Under the pieces are notes generated by a model. It was not told the DNA's origin. It did not search any database and saw nothing but the letters and a program-made list of their open reading frames with translations. The translations under genes and the position numbers were made by a program. A stretch of 64,000 nt of DNA from contig SFQZ01000001.1 of NCBI GenBank assembly GCA_004562915.1, positions 62,001 through 126,000 of the forward strand. The letters run 5' to 3'. The DNA comes from a bacterium (GTDB taxonomy: Bacteria > Bacillota_A > Clostridia > Lachnospirales > Lachnospiraceae). Positions 1-7,891 of this stretch are shown here, piece after piece. The first letter of the stretch is position 1. Every line of letters begins with the position of its first letter.

Positions 1-200
1 TTCCCACCTATAGCTTTTTCGGCCTCCGTACAGAAAATCCATTCCACAAGATCGTAAATATCCCGAAAATGATAATAAAAGGTATGTCGGTTGATCTCAC
101 AATCCTCTGCAATATCTGTCACGGTAATCTTGGACAACGGTTTCTGCTCCAACAGCTTCTTCAGGGATGCAGCCAGCGCCTTTTTCGTCATCTGTGCCAT
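1..200 (-). CDS. TetR/AcrR-family transcriptional regulator (N-terminal part only)
   Basis: The gene starts at the ATG at 200 and runs off the left edge of the window, so only about 66 residues are visible. They form a TetR-type DNA-binding domain: helix 1 carries the KKALAASLKKLLEQKP run, followed by the helix-turn-helix ITVTDIAEDCEINRHTFYYH and then FRDIYDLVEW. The short gap between helix 1 and the HTH and the RHTFYYHF recognition helix resemble the DhaS-like subgroup. The gene is divergent from the zinc-ribbon membrane protein at 356, and the 155 bp between them must hold both promoters. The ligand domain and target cannot be seen. Confidence 0.85.
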   Translation of the reverse strand, partial: MAQMTKKALAASLKKLLEQKPLSKITVTDIAEDCEINRHTFYYHFRDIYDLVEWIFCTEAEKAIGG

Positions 201-355
201 CTTTCTCACTCCTGATTACTTCTTACTATTATTTGTGATTATATCAAATTATCTGGTTCCTGTGTTATTTTCATAAAATTTTAAGATTCTGCTTCTGTAT
301 TTCGTGTTAGAATGTATGACGAAACTATCAATGAAAAATCAAGGGGAGTGATTTT

Positions 356-1060
356 ATGATATGTCCAAACTGTAATCAGGAAGTAACCGGTAAATACTGC
401 AGCTATTGCGGAACATTGTTGGAAACCGAAGAAGACTCCACTACATCCGAAAAAACAGCAAAAGATACTTCCACACAAACCACAAAACAGAAGACAAAAT
501 TGAAAAAGAAAAAGAAGAAAACAGGGCACATTTCCGGTGCTGTCTCAAGCGGACTTACTACTGTCGGTTCCATAACCACAGGAAGTGTAAAAACCGTCTG
601 GAAACTTTTTATGTGCGCGATTCAGTGGATCTGCGCTGCCCTCATGCTGCTTATCACCTGGAAAATGTTCCTTGGTCTCTGGGCACAACGAACCACGCTG
701 GGGTCCATAAGCGGAATTCTCCGGGAACGTAACATTAATCAGGCTGCCTATCTTCTTCTTGCAGTCTGCCTGGTAGCTTTTGGAATCCTGCAAGTTTTCT
801 GGACTATTACGAAAAAGAAAATGCCGGATAACGGAAAAGTCCGAAGACTGGATATGGGACGCGGAATCTTTGGATTTATTTCCTTTTTCCTGCTTGCGCT
901 TATTTCCTATTATGTAAACCCGATTCTTCCGGAACATCCTTATCCACTGCCGGGTATCAAACAGATCTTCAGTGTAATAACCGGACTGGGAAAATCCTAT
1001 CTAACGCTGAACCTTTTGGGAATCGTCCTCTGTATCATCCGGAAAGCAGGAACACGTTAA
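356..1060 (+). CDS. Zinc-ribbon membrane protein of unknown function
   Basis: This 234-residue protein opens with a short zinc ribbon (CPNC at residues 3-6, CSYC at 15-18), the usual zinc_ribbon_2-type cap seen on many Firmicutes membrane proteins. A Lys/Thr-rich linker (about residues 25-62) follows. There are about four hydrophobic segments, near residues 82-105, 129-152, 172-192 and 211-228. The ATG at 356 has GGGGAGTG 7 nt upstream, a good ribosome site. No catalytic motif is visible. The gene is monocistronic, divergent from the TetR gene and convergent with tatD. I do not recognise a specific function. Confidence 0.75.
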   Translation: MICPNCNQEVTGKYCSYCGTLLETEEDSTTSEKTAKDTSTQTTKQKTKLKKKKKKTGHISGAVSSGLTTVGSITTGSVKTVWKLFMCAIQWICAALMLLITWKMFLGLWAQRTTLGSISGILRERNINQAAYLLLAVCLVAFGILQVFWTITKKKMPDNGKVRRLDMGRGIFGFISFFLLALISYYVNPILPEHPYPLPGIKQIFSVITGLGKSYLTLNLLGIVLCIIRKAGTR

Positions 1061-1106
1061 TTACCAGACGCACAAAATCAGAATCTAAATATTAGTGCAA
1101 TATTTT

Positions 1107-1138
1107 TATTTCAGTCGGAGTTTCCTCCGGCTGAAATA
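1107..1138 (+). terminator. Hairpin between the zinc-ribbon gene and tatD
   Basis: TATTTCAGTCGGAG pairs with CTCCGGCTGAAATA around a TTTC loop (one mismatch). It lies 47 nt after the 356-1060 gene and overlaps the last codons of tatD on the other strand. Only a weak T-run follows on the plus strand, so terminator activity is plausible rather than clear. Confidence 0.45.
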
Positions 1139-1926
1139 CTATTTGTTCTGGTTTTCGGGAATACCCGATACCCATTTTCTCTGGTCACCTCAATCACTTT
1201 TTCTTCTGAAATACCTTTAATTTCTGCAATCGCCTGTACTACATAAGGAATATTTAATGAAGAATTTCTTTTCCCTCTGTATGGCACAGGAGCCAGATAC
1301 GGACAGTCGGTTTCTAAAAGCAGCGATTCCAACGGTGCATATTCCACCACTTCTTTCAGCTTTCTCGCATTTTTGAAAGTAACCACTCCGCCCACACCCA
1401 GTGACAGTCCCATATTCAGATATTCTCTCGCTATTTCTTTCCCATAGGAAAAGCAATGTACCACACCGCCGATTTCTCCGGCTTTCATTCGTTTCATGGT
1501 TTCCAGTGTATCCTGTGCAGCCTCCCTGCTGTGGACAATAAATGGCAGTTTCTCTTCTCTGGCCACTTGAAGCTGACGCTCAAACCAATAAATCTGAGAT
1601 TCATGCTGTTCCTTATCCCAGTAATAATCAAGTCCGATTTCACCTACGGCCACTATTTTTTCTTCACGACAGATCTGATGCATCTTCTGTATTATCTCCT
1701 CATTCAGGGAACCTGCGTCATCCGGATGCACCCCAACTGCACCATACACAAACGGATATTTCTCTGTTAAATCGATGGTGCGTTTCCAGTTCTCCACCTC
1801 TGCACACACGTTAATGATTCTCTCAATTCCATTTTCCTGCATGGACGCAAGAAGACTGTCTCTGTCCTCGTCAAAAACCTCATCATCATAATGAGCATGA
1901 CTTTCAAACATCATGTTATTTTTCAT
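1111..1926 (-). CDS. TatD-family metal-dependent hydrolase
   Basis: A TatD/YcfH-type amidohydrolase-fold nuclease of about 271 residues, the usual size. Metal-site motifs are present in order: FESHAHYD (HxH; canonical FDSHAH), GVHPDD, VGEIGLDYYWDK (metal-bridging Glu), FIVHSREA, GVVHCFSY and LLLETDCPYLAP (Asp). Family members are 3'-5' DNases or deacylases involved in DNA quality control. Possible ATG starts are 1935, 1926, 1914 and 1911; I prefer 1926 because AGGA sits 8 nt upstream. This overlaps the end of the small OadG-like ORF by 11 nt. tatD is last in the riboswitch-led oadB operon. Its final residues are encoded inside a hairpin at 1107-1138. Confidence 0.9.
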   Translation of the reverse strand: MKNNMMFESHAHYDDEVFDEDRDSLLASMQENGIERIINVCAEVENWKRTIDLTEKYPFVYGAVGVHPDDAGSLNEEIIQKMHQICREEKIVAVGEIGLDYYWDKEQHESQIYWFERQLQVAREEKLPFIVHSREAAQDTLETMKRMKAGEIGGVVHCFSYGKEIAREYLNMGLSLGVGGVVTFKNARKLKEVVEYAPLESLLLETDCPYLAPVPYRGKRNSSLNIPYVVQAIAEIKGISEEKVIEVTRENGYRVFPKTRTNSISAGGNSD

Positions 1927-2086
1927 CTTTCTCATCCTTTTTTCCGCTGCCCAGTTTGCTCATTACAAACACACACAGCATAATAATCAGAATGGTAACA
2001 AAAATTCCCGCCATTCCTTTCCACATAATTTCCAGTGCTTGCAGCACGGTCTTCGGATCAATTACCGCAAATATTTCTCCCATCAT
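1916..2086 (-). CDS. Small OadG-like Na+-pump decarboxylase gamma subunit
   Basis: A 56-residue ORF lies between the beta subunit and tatD, with an AGGAGGAG ribosome site 6 nt before the ATG at 2086. One transmembrane helix (about residues 26-43, MAGIFVTILIIMLCVFVMSK) is followed by a short charged tail GSGKKDEKDEK. This is the architecture of the gamma (OadG) subunits, which anchor the decarboxylase complex in the membrane. The protein is too short for confident homology by eye, so the call rests on topology plus position directly after the beta subunit. It is only 13 nt downstream of that gene. Confidence 0.65.
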   Translation of the reverse strand: MMGEIFAVIDPKTVLQALEIMWKGMAGIFVTILIIMLCVFVMSKLGSGKKDEKDEK

Positions 2087-2099
2087 ACTTTTCTCCTCC

Positions 2100-3242
2100 T
2101 TACAGCATACTTGTCACCAGATTAATCACCATTCCTCCTGCAATGACAGAGGCAATCTGCCCCGACACATTGGCTCCGGCTGCATGCATCAAAATGACAT
2201 TGGAAGGATCTTCCTCCATGGCAATCTTCTGAACAACACGAGATGACATCGGAAAAGCAGAGATTCCGGCACCTCCGATCATAGGATTGATTTTTTTCTT
2301 GAGGAACAGATTAATGATTTTGGCAAACACCACACCACCTATCGTGTCCATAACAAATGCGAAAAGACCGATGAGCATAATCAAAAGTGTCTGAACTGTT
2401 ACAAAATTTTCTGCCTGCATACTGAATGAAATCGTAATTCCCAAAAGAAGCGTGATCAGATTCGCCAGATTATTCTGTGCTGTATCTGACATGGTTCCCA
2501 GTACTCCACACTCACGAACCAGATTACCAAACATCAGGAATCCTACCAGTGCAACTGACTGGGGTGCGATCAACCCAACAATAATCGTTACAACAATCGG
2601 AAATGCAATACGCATTTTTTTGCTCACACTCTTGGGATTGTATTCCATATGAATCTGACGTTCTTTTTTCGTGGTTACCAGTTTGATCGCCGCCGGCTGA
2701 ATAATTGGCACCAGCGCCATATAAGAATAAGCCGCGACAGCAATCGGACCGATATAATTCGATTTGAGAATCTGGGATACCAGAATAGATGTAGGACCGT
2801 CCGCTGCACCAATAATACCAATTGACGCAGCGTCTTTCAAGTCAAATCCCAGAAAAACTGCCAGCAAAACAGCTGCAAATATACCAAACTGCGCACCTGC
2901 TCCAAAAAGAAACATAACCGGATTGGACAGAAGCGGTCCAAAATCAATCATTGCCCCGATCCCGATAAACAATAAGATCGGCATTGCCTCCGAAGCATTG
3001 ATTCCCACATCAAACAGCCAGGAAATAATTCCGTGGGATTCGATTCCTCCCTGTAACACCTGATCCAGAACCCCCGAAAAAGGAAGATTGACCAGAATTG
3101 CTCCAAATCCCATAGGCAAAAGCAGCGAAGGTTCATACTCTTTGCTGATTGCCAGCCAAATCAATAAAATTCCTACCGCATACATAACCACCTGTTTCCA
3201 TGTAAGTGCCATGATGCCTTCCACTAAAAATTCCATACACAT
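2100..3242 (-). CDS. Na+-translocating decarboxylase beta subunit (OadB/GcdB/MmdB type)
   Basis: This 380-residue polytopic membrane protein belongs to the beta subunit family of oxaloacetate, methylmalonyl-CoA and glutaconyl-CoA decarboxylase Na+ pumps. The beta subunit decarboxylates carboxybiotin and moves Na+ outward. The family signature is clear: GIGAMIDFGPLLSNP, FLGFDLKDAASIGIIGAADG and GPTSILVSQ, including the conserved Asp of the GADGPT-type segment, and the C-terminal MHAAGANVSGQIASVIAGG. An AGGAAGG site lies 5 nt before the ATG at 3242; the ATG at 3236 is an alternative. A gamma-like ORF follows at once, but there is no carboxyltransferase alpha or biotin carrier gene nearby, so the substrate cannot be assigned. 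A yybP-ykoY-type leader precedes the gene. Confidence 0.92.
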   Translation of the reverse strand: MCMEFLVEGIMALTWKQVVMYAVGILLIWLAISKEYEPSLLLPMGFGAILVNLPFSGVLDQVLQGGIESHGIISWLFDVGINASEAMPILLFIGIGAMIDFGPLLSNPVMFLFGAGAQFGIFAAVLLAVFLGFDLKDAASIGIIGAADGPTSILVSQILKSNYIGPIAVAAYSYMALVPIIQPAAIKLVTTKKERQIHMEYNPKSVSKKMRIAFPIVVTIIVGLIAPQSVALVGFLMFGNLVRECGVLGTMSDTAQNNLANLITLLLGITISFSMQAENFVTVQTLLIMLIGLFAFVMDTIGGVVFAKIINLFLKKKINPMIGGAGISAFPMSSRVVQKIAMEEDPSNVILMHAAGANVSGQIASVIAGGMVINLVTSML

Positions 3243-3293
3243 ACCATCCTTCCTGTATTCTAAAAGGGAATCCGCTGACTGTTCATGGGAACG

Positions 3294-3341
3294 AAATAAA
3301 AAAGACTTTTACTGCAATCAAAGAATCGCAGTAAAAGTCTT
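3294..3341 (-). terminator. Expression-platform terminator of the riboswitch
   Basis: A perfect 14-bp stem (3328-3341 with 3302-3315, AAGACTTTTACTGC and its complement) is followed on the minus strand by TTTTTTTATTT. The 5' arm contains the CTTTTAC that closes aptamer helix P1, so the aptamer and terminator are mutually exclusive. It lies 52 nt before the oadB-like start. Confidence 0.85.
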
Positions 3342-3427
3342 GCTATTTCAATCTTTCGCGGACTGCCTATCAGGCAATCGTTCTGACGCATAAAAATCCA
3401 TAAAATATGGCAGCTACTCCCTTTCAC
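3331..3427 (-). promoter_or_regulatory. yybP-ykoY-type (manganese) riboswitch aptamer
   Basis: Read on the minus strand, the leader carries the conserved elements of the yybP-ykoY family. Helix P1 forms from GTGAAAG (3421-3427) and CTTTTAC (3331-3337). The metal-binding loop 1 reads GGGAGTAGC, the distal loop 3 region has GCGTCAGAACG and GTCCGCG, and the 3' side is AGCAAGAC. P1 shares bases with the terminator stem, so ligand binding should prevent termination and turn the downstream genes on, as known for Mn2+-sensing members. The gene controlled is an Na+-pump beta subunit rather than an obvious metal exporter. Assignment is by eye; a covariance search would settle it. Confidence 0.82.
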
Positions 3428-3435
3428 CTAAAACC

Positions 3436-3464
3436 AGTATAAACGTCAAATTCATTAATGTCAA
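3436..3464 (-). promoter_or_regulatory. Sigma-A promoter of the oadB-like operon
   Basis: TTGACA (3459-3464) and TATACT (3436-3441) are separated by exactly 17 bp on the minus strand. Transcription would start near 3429, just before the riboswitch aptamer. Confidence 0.8.
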
Positions 3465-3512
3465 ATATTTTAAGATTTCATTTATTTGCATTTCATTTAC
3501 ACAATTTAAATG

Positions 3513-5477
3513 TTAGCAGATTTCCGCTCCTGAAGGCATTTCTTTTTCCGGTACCATAAGAGATAATTCACCGTTTTCATCTTCCGCACAAAGAAGCATT
3601 CCTTCCGACATTACTCCTGCCAGTTTTGCCGGTTTCAGATTTACCAGTACCATTACTTTCTTTCCTACCATTTCCTCTGCGGAATAATGGGATTTGATAC
3701 CGGACACAATCTGTTTTACCTGGCTTCCGATTTTGACCTGAGAGCACAGCAGTTTTCTGGATTTTTTCACTTCCTCACAGGCAATAATCTCTCCTACCTG
3801 GAACTGTAATTTTTCAAAATCATCAAAAGTAATCTCGGCCTTCGGCTCAATATCAATTACATTTTCTTCAGGCTCTTCCTGTTTTTCTTCCGGTTTTTCC
3901 TGTTCGGCTCTCTTTGCTTCTACCTTTTCCAGAATTTCTTTCACATCCAGACGCTGGAAAAGAATCTCCGGTTTTTCTGTGACTTTATCTCCAGATACAT
4001 ACAGACCAAACTGATCCAGAGTTTCATATTCTCTCTTCTCTGCATTCAGCTGTGTAAGGATTCTTCCCGTCGACTCCGGCATAAAGGATTCCAGAAGAGC
4101 TGCACCGATCGTTATACTTTCTACCAGATTATACAGTACTTCTGCCAGACGATCTTTTTTCGCCTCATCTTTTGCCAATGCCCAGGGCATCGTCTCATCA
4201 ATATATTTATTACATCGTTTAAACAAATTAAAGATTTCCGTGATGGCATCAGCAACACGCAGATTTTCCATCTTTGCAGCCACTTTATCTCTTGTTCCTG
4301 TAACAACGGATTTCAGCTCATCATCTACTGCTTCAGAAACCCCTGTCTTCGTAACAACTCCACCAAAATATTTATTGGACATGGAAATAGTACGGTTCAC
4401 CAGATTTCCCAGTGTGTTAGCCAGATCCGAATTCAGACGCTCTACCATCAATTCCCACGTGATCACGCCGTCATTTTCAAAAGGCATCTCATGAAGAACA
4501 AAATAACGGACTGCATCCACACCGAAAAATTCTACCAGATCATCCGCATAGATTACATTTCCTTTGGACTTACTCATCTTTCCGTCGCCCTGCAGCAGCC
4601 ATGGATGTCCAAAAATCTGCTTTGGCAAAGGCAAATCCAGAGCCATCAGGAAAATTGGCCAGTAGATGGTATGGAAACGAATAATATCTTTTCCGATCAG
4701 GTGCAAATCCGCCGGCCAGTCTTTCTTAAACTGCTCGGTACTGTTGCCGTCACATTCATAACCGATACCGGTAATATAGTTGGTCAGCGCATCCAGCCAT
4801 ACATATACAACGTGCTTTGGGTCAAAATCTACCGGAATTCCCCATTTGAAAGAAGTACGGGATACACACAAATCCTGCAGACCCGGCAGAAGGAAATTGT
4901 TCATCATTTCATTTTTTCTGGACACCGGCTGAATAAATTCCGGATGCGTATTGATATGATCAATTAATCTTTGCGCATATTTGCTCATTTTAAAGAAATA
5001 GGCTTCTTCTTTCGCAGGTGTACAAGGACGTCCGCAGTCAGGGCATTTACCATCTACAAGCTGAGACTCTGTAAAGAAAGACTCGCACGGTGTACAGTAC
5101 ATTCCTTCATAATATCCTTTGTAAATATCTCCCTGATCATACAGCTTTTTGAAAATCTTCTGTACCTGCTCTTCATGATAATCATCCGTAGTACGGATAA
5201 ATTTATCATAAGAAGTATTCATCAGATCCCAGATCCGTTTAATTTCTGCGGAAACATTATCCACGAATTCTTTCGGTGTAATTCCTGCTTCTTCCGCTTT
5301 CAGCTCAATTTTCTGCCCGTGTTCATCCGTTCCTGTCTGGAAAAACACGTCATATCCCTGTTGTCTTTTGAAACGGGCAATACTGTCCGCAAGAACCACT
5401 TCATAAGTATTTCCAATATGTGGTTTTCCTGATGTGTAGGCGATGGCAGTTGTCATATAAAATTTTTCTTTTGCCAT
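3513..5477 (-). CDS. metG: Methionyl-tRNA synthetase
   Basis: This class I synthetase of 654 residues charges tRNA-Met for protein synthesis. The HIGH-type motif is SGKPHIGN (residues 16-23). A zinc knuckle with CTPC and CPDC pairs (about residues 128-147) and the KMSKS loop (GKMSKSKGN, about residue 300) are intact. The anticodon-binding helical domain follows. After an acidic/Glu-rich linker (EKPEEKQEEPEE) comes a C-terminal EMAP/Trbp111-type tRNA-binding domain (about residues 548-654, with FQVGEIIACEEVKKSRKLL), which marks the dimeric form. The ATG at 5477 follows AGGAGGGAT. The gene is preceded by a T-box leader. Confidence 0.97.
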   Translation of the reverse strand: MAKEKFYMTTAIAYTSGKPHIGNTYEVVLADSIARFKRQQGYDVFFQTGTDEHGQKIELKAEEAGITPKEFVDNVSAEIKRIWDLMNTSYDKFIRTTDDYHEEQVQKIFKKLYDQGDIYKGYYEGMYCTPCESFFTESQLVDGKCPDCGRPCTPAKEEAYFFKMSKYAQRLIDHINTHPEFIQPVSRKNEMMNNFLLPGLQDLCVSRTSFKWGIPVDFDPKHVVYVWLDALTNYITGIGYECDGNSTEQFKKDWPADLHLIGKDIIRFHTIYWPIFLMALDLPLPKQIFGHPWLLQGDGKMSKSKGNVIYADDLVEFFGVDAVRYFVLHEMPFENDGVITWELMVERLNSDLANTLGNLVNRTISMSNKYFGGVVTKTGVSEAVDDELKSVVTGTRDKVAAKMENLRVADAITEIFNLFKRCNKYIDETMPWALAKDEAKKDRLAEVLYNLVESITIGAALLESFMPESTGRILTQLNAEKREYETLDQFGLYVSGDKVTEKPEILFQRLDVKEILEKVEAKRAEQEKPEEKQEEPEENVIDIEPKAEITFDDFEKLQFQVGEIIACEEVKKSRKLLCSQVKIGSQVKQIVSGIKSHYSAEEMVGKKVMVLVNLKPAKLAGVMSEGMLLCAEDENGELSLMVPEKEMPSGAEIC

Positions 5478-5538
5478 GATAAAATCCCTCCTATATTTTA
5501 TTTCAGCAATAAAATAGTCTTCTGACTTTCCTATGATA

Positions 5539-5571
5539 CAAAAAAACTCATCTTCCTATACAGAAGACGAG
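5539..5571 (-). terminator. T-box terminator before metG
   Basis: CTCGTCTTC (5563-5571) pairs with GAAGATGAG (5547-5555), followed by a run of seven T on the minus strand. It sits just after the T-box sequence and would be the termination arm of the T-box switch. Confidence 0.8.
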
Positions 5572-5862
5572 CCAAATCAGCCGTGTTACCACTTCTATTC
5601 ATCCATACCTCACAGTATGAACCTCATCAGGTACTTGTTATACCCTGCCGCTATAACAGGCGGATCCTGTCGCAGCCTTGCTGTGGAAATATCCAGTACT
5701 GAAAGATTATACAAATCTCCGCAATACATCCCGGTTCGGTGCGCCTCTCAGAAGCCATCTTCCATAAACTTTCCTGTATCCCTCTCAGCCAACGGGACTT
5801 CTCTGTAACAGCAAATATCCATGTACTCTCTTCGTCACGGTGTTTGTCTTATCAATACAAAC
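5539..5862 (-). promoter_or_regulatory. T-box leader of metG
   Basis: On the minus strand the 320-nt leader shows T-box landmarks in order: GACGAAGAGAGTA at the base of Stem I, an ACAGAGAAG AG-bulge, a GTTGGCTGAGAGG distal loop, then GAAGATGGCTTCTGAGAG, where an ATG triplet sits in the expected specifier region (Met). The T-box core GTGGTAACACGG (5582-5593) and a terminator follow. Uncharged tRNA-Met is expected to stabilise the antiterminator and raise metG expression. The specifier assignment is less certain than the T-box itself. Confidence 0.85.
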
Positions 5863-5891
5863 ATGTTAGCACGGCAAAATACATTTGTAAA
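5863..5891 (-). promoter_or_regulatory. metG promoter
   Basis: TTTACA (5886-5891), a 17-bp spacer and TAACAT (5863-5868) on the minus strand lie directly upstream of the T-box leader. Confidence 0.6.
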
Positions 5892-6012
5892 CCCCAAAAA
5901 ATAATTTCTTACGCTGTAACTGGTATGGCTATTTTATTCAAAACTGGCTATTTCTTTCAAGCCAACTCTGATGTAAGGTATGGAGCATAGAATATGAAAA
6001 GAGGTTGTAAAT

Positions 6013-6543
6013 ATGAAAACAAATCTGAAAAAGCTGGTAATGACCGCTTTATTTGCGGCATTAGCCTGTGTAGCTACCATGTCAATCCGGATCCCTACTC
6101 CAGGTACAAACGGATACATCCATCCGGGTGATGCCGTCGTAATCCTCTCCGGAATTATCCTGGGACCTGTATATGGTCTCCTTGCAGGCGGAATCGGCTC
6201 TGCAATGGCTGATCTCCTTGGTGGATATTTTGTGTATGTGCCTATTACTTTTGTAATCAAAGGTCTGATTGCTCTCATCACAGGGCTAATTTACCAGAAA
6301 GCCGGAAAAACAAAAACAAGTCGCTATGTATGTGTTGTCCTTGGCGGAATCGTGGATATCATTCTTGTCGCCGGCGGCTACTTCCTGTGTGAATCCTTTA
6401 TGTATGGCGCCGCAGGAGCTGCTGCAAGTATACCCGCTAACATCATCCAAGGTATCGGAGGACTGGTGATTTCTCTGATTCTATATCCGATACTGATTGC
6501 GATTCCGGACATCAGACAGATGACTGTTGGTTCCAATCAATAA
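6013..6543 (+). CDS. ECF transporter S (substrate-binding) component
   Basis: This 176-residue protein has about five to six membrane helices and the typical S-component opening (MKTNLKKLVMTALFAALACVATMSIRIP, then a short extracellular loop with GYIHPGDAVVILSGIILGP and GLLAGGIGSAMADLLGGY). The alanine-rich first helix is the docking surface for the shared EcfT/EcfA energising module, which is not encoded here. The GDAVV...GP pattern is shared by several vitamin-type S components, so the vitamin cannot be named from sequence alone. A GAGGTTG site is 6 nt before the ATG. The gene stands alone, divergent from metG, and ends in a strong hairpin. Confidence 0.85.
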   Translation: MKTNLKKLVMTALFAALACVATMSIRIPTPGTNGYIHPGDAVVILSGIILGPVYGLLAGGIGSAMADLLGGYFVYVPITFVIKGLIALITGLIYQKAGKTKTSRYVCVVLGGIVDIILVAGGYFLCESFMYGAAGAAASIPANIIQGIGGLVISLILYPILIAIPDIRQMTVGSNQ

Positions 6544-6593
6544 TACTCAATAACTGAACATAATAATTTTAGTCACAAGTCTATAAAACGAAT

Positions 6594-6645
6594 CAGCACA
6601 TATGTCAACATATAAAATTGCATATGTGCTGGTTTTCCTTTATTT
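6594..6645 (+). terminator. Terminator after the ECF S component
   Basis: CAGCACATATG (6594-6604) pairs perfectly with CATATGTGCTG (6621-6631), followed by GTTTTCCTTTATTT. It also lies at the 3' end of the convergent Rpn-type gene and may serve both. Confidence 0.75.
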
Positions 6646-7662
6646 ATTTTTCATCCCCAGTTCTTTTACTTTTTCAACTGAGACTTCTGCCAGTTCCGCT
6701 ATTTCCTCATAAGGATACTTTTTCTTTTTTACCATCCGCAGAATTAATTTTTCTTTTTCTTCTTCCCTGCCTACTTTTCTCCCGGTTTGTATTCCGGTTT
6801 GTATTCCGGTTTGTATTCCCGCCTGCATCGCTTCCTCGCGCAAATCTTCAATTGCCTTACACATATCGATCGTTTCCTCACTCTCATCCATGTTTATTCC
6901 CACTCCTGTCACTGCATTGATAACTCTTCCGGCTTCTCGATCTATTCTATGGAATCTTGCATCGTTTTTTACCAGATTATACAGCTTTTCCTTATCTTTT
7001 GAATACTTCGTAAACAACAATACCTCCCGCAGGCTTGTCCGGAATCGATCCAGTTGTTCTTCATCCAGACCTTCCGGTGTGATCAGATTGATTTTATAAT
7101 CAGGTATGAAGCATAATAGTTTATCATCGGTTACTGCCAGCATTTCATGCAGGCATATCGGTCCATCCCACCGGTCCGGTCCAAAATAAATGACAAGTGT
7201 TATCACCGGCAGCAGCCTGTCTTCTTTATAAAAACCAGACAGATATTCTCCGCTGCTGGGTTTTTTGTTCTTTCCAGTCTGTATATCATCTTTTCCTTTT
7301 TTCTCTCTGCGATGTACTTTTGCTGCTTCTTCCACCTGGGAAGAATATTGCAGTGCATCATATACCATATCCTTTACCGGCATGGCATAGTGTACTTCTG
7401 ACTGCAGCTCCACACCAAGAAGGAGATATACTGCCGTATCATCTTTCATACCGGAGAAATATTTCATGTTGTCCCGAAACTTCTGTACCGGAATTACTGT
7501 ATCATCCACATCTTGCAGGACTCCAGTTACCGTGGTATCCAACGGATGCAGCTTCCCCGGCAGAATTACCGTCTCGCCATTATAAAGTAAAAAATTAAAC
7601 GCATCCGCAAATATGTATGGATCATTTATATAGTCTTTTGTAATCGTATCTTTGACGCCCAT
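6640..7662 (-). CDS. Rpn-family PD-(D/E)XK nuclease / putative transposase
   Basis: About 340 residues with the layout of Rpn/YhgA-like (PDDEXK_2) proteins: an N-terminal KDTITKDYINDPYIFADAFN segment, the VYLLLGVELQSEVHYAMPVKDM nuclease strand region (Glu and His/Lys in the active-site area), LLPVITLVIYFGPDRWDGP, and a helical C-terminus. Rpn proteins promote RecA-independent recombination and some act in phage defence (family knowledge). Near residues 292-305 the motif GIQT repeats three times, encoded by 12-bp tandem repeats at about 6784-6820. The ATG at 7662 is preferred; a GTG at 7704 would add 14 residues but lies within an inverted repeat. Confidence 0.8.
   Translation of the reverse strand: MGVKDTITKDYINDPYIFADAFNFLLYNGETVILPGKLHPLDTTVTGVLQDVDDTVIPVQKFRDNMKYFSGMKDDTAVYLLLGVELQSEVHYAMPVKDMVYDALQYSSQVEEAAKVHRREKKGKDDIQTGKNKKPSSGEYLSGFYKEDRLLPVITLVIYFGPDRWDGPICLHEMLAVTDDKLLCFIPDYKINLITPEGLDEEQLDRFRTSLREVLLFTKYSKDKEKLYNLVKNDARFHRIDREAGRVINAVTGVGINMDESEETIDMCKAIEDLREEAMQAGIQTGIQTGIQTGRKVGREEEKEKLILRMVKKKKYPYEEIAELAEVSVEKVKELGMKNK
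6782..6820 (-). repeat. 12-bp tandem repeats inside the Rpn-type gene
   Basis: The 12-bp unit CCGGTTTGTATT (plus strand) occurs three times with a degenerate flanking unit, encoding repeated GIQT on the minus strand. A 12-bp unit gains or loses whole codons, so copy-number change would alter the C-terminal tail without a frameshift. Confidence 0.75.
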
Positions 7663-7675
7663 ATAAAAACACCCC

Positions 7676-7774
7676 TGACTTAAGTTTTTTTCTATAAATT
7701 TCACCTATATTTTGTCCTGATCAGAGAAAGTTCTCACCAAAGCCAAAATATAGGTGTTTATCTTAAGTAGAGGT
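7676..7774. repeat. Inverted repeat upstream of the Rpn-type gene
   Basis: CACCTATATTTTG (7702-7714) and CAAAATATAGGTG (7744-7756) are perfect 13-bp arms 29 bp apart. Outside them an ACTTAAG/CTTAAGT pair extends the symmetry. The element sits directly 5' of the nuclease gene and could be a regulatory hairpin, an operator or the end of a mobile unit. Confidence 0.65.
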
Positions 7775-7891
7775 TAACCTGAATATAGTGTATCATATTA
7801 TTTGCAATTATGCAATATGCATTTGTTCGTTTTATATTATTTTTGTTAAATATATTTTCATGAATTCAATTTGTTGTTTTGCATTTTATTT

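Noticed and set aside
6782..6820. Short tandem repeats as a CRISPR array
   Set aside because: The 12-bp units are adjacent with no spacers and are in frame within a coding gene.
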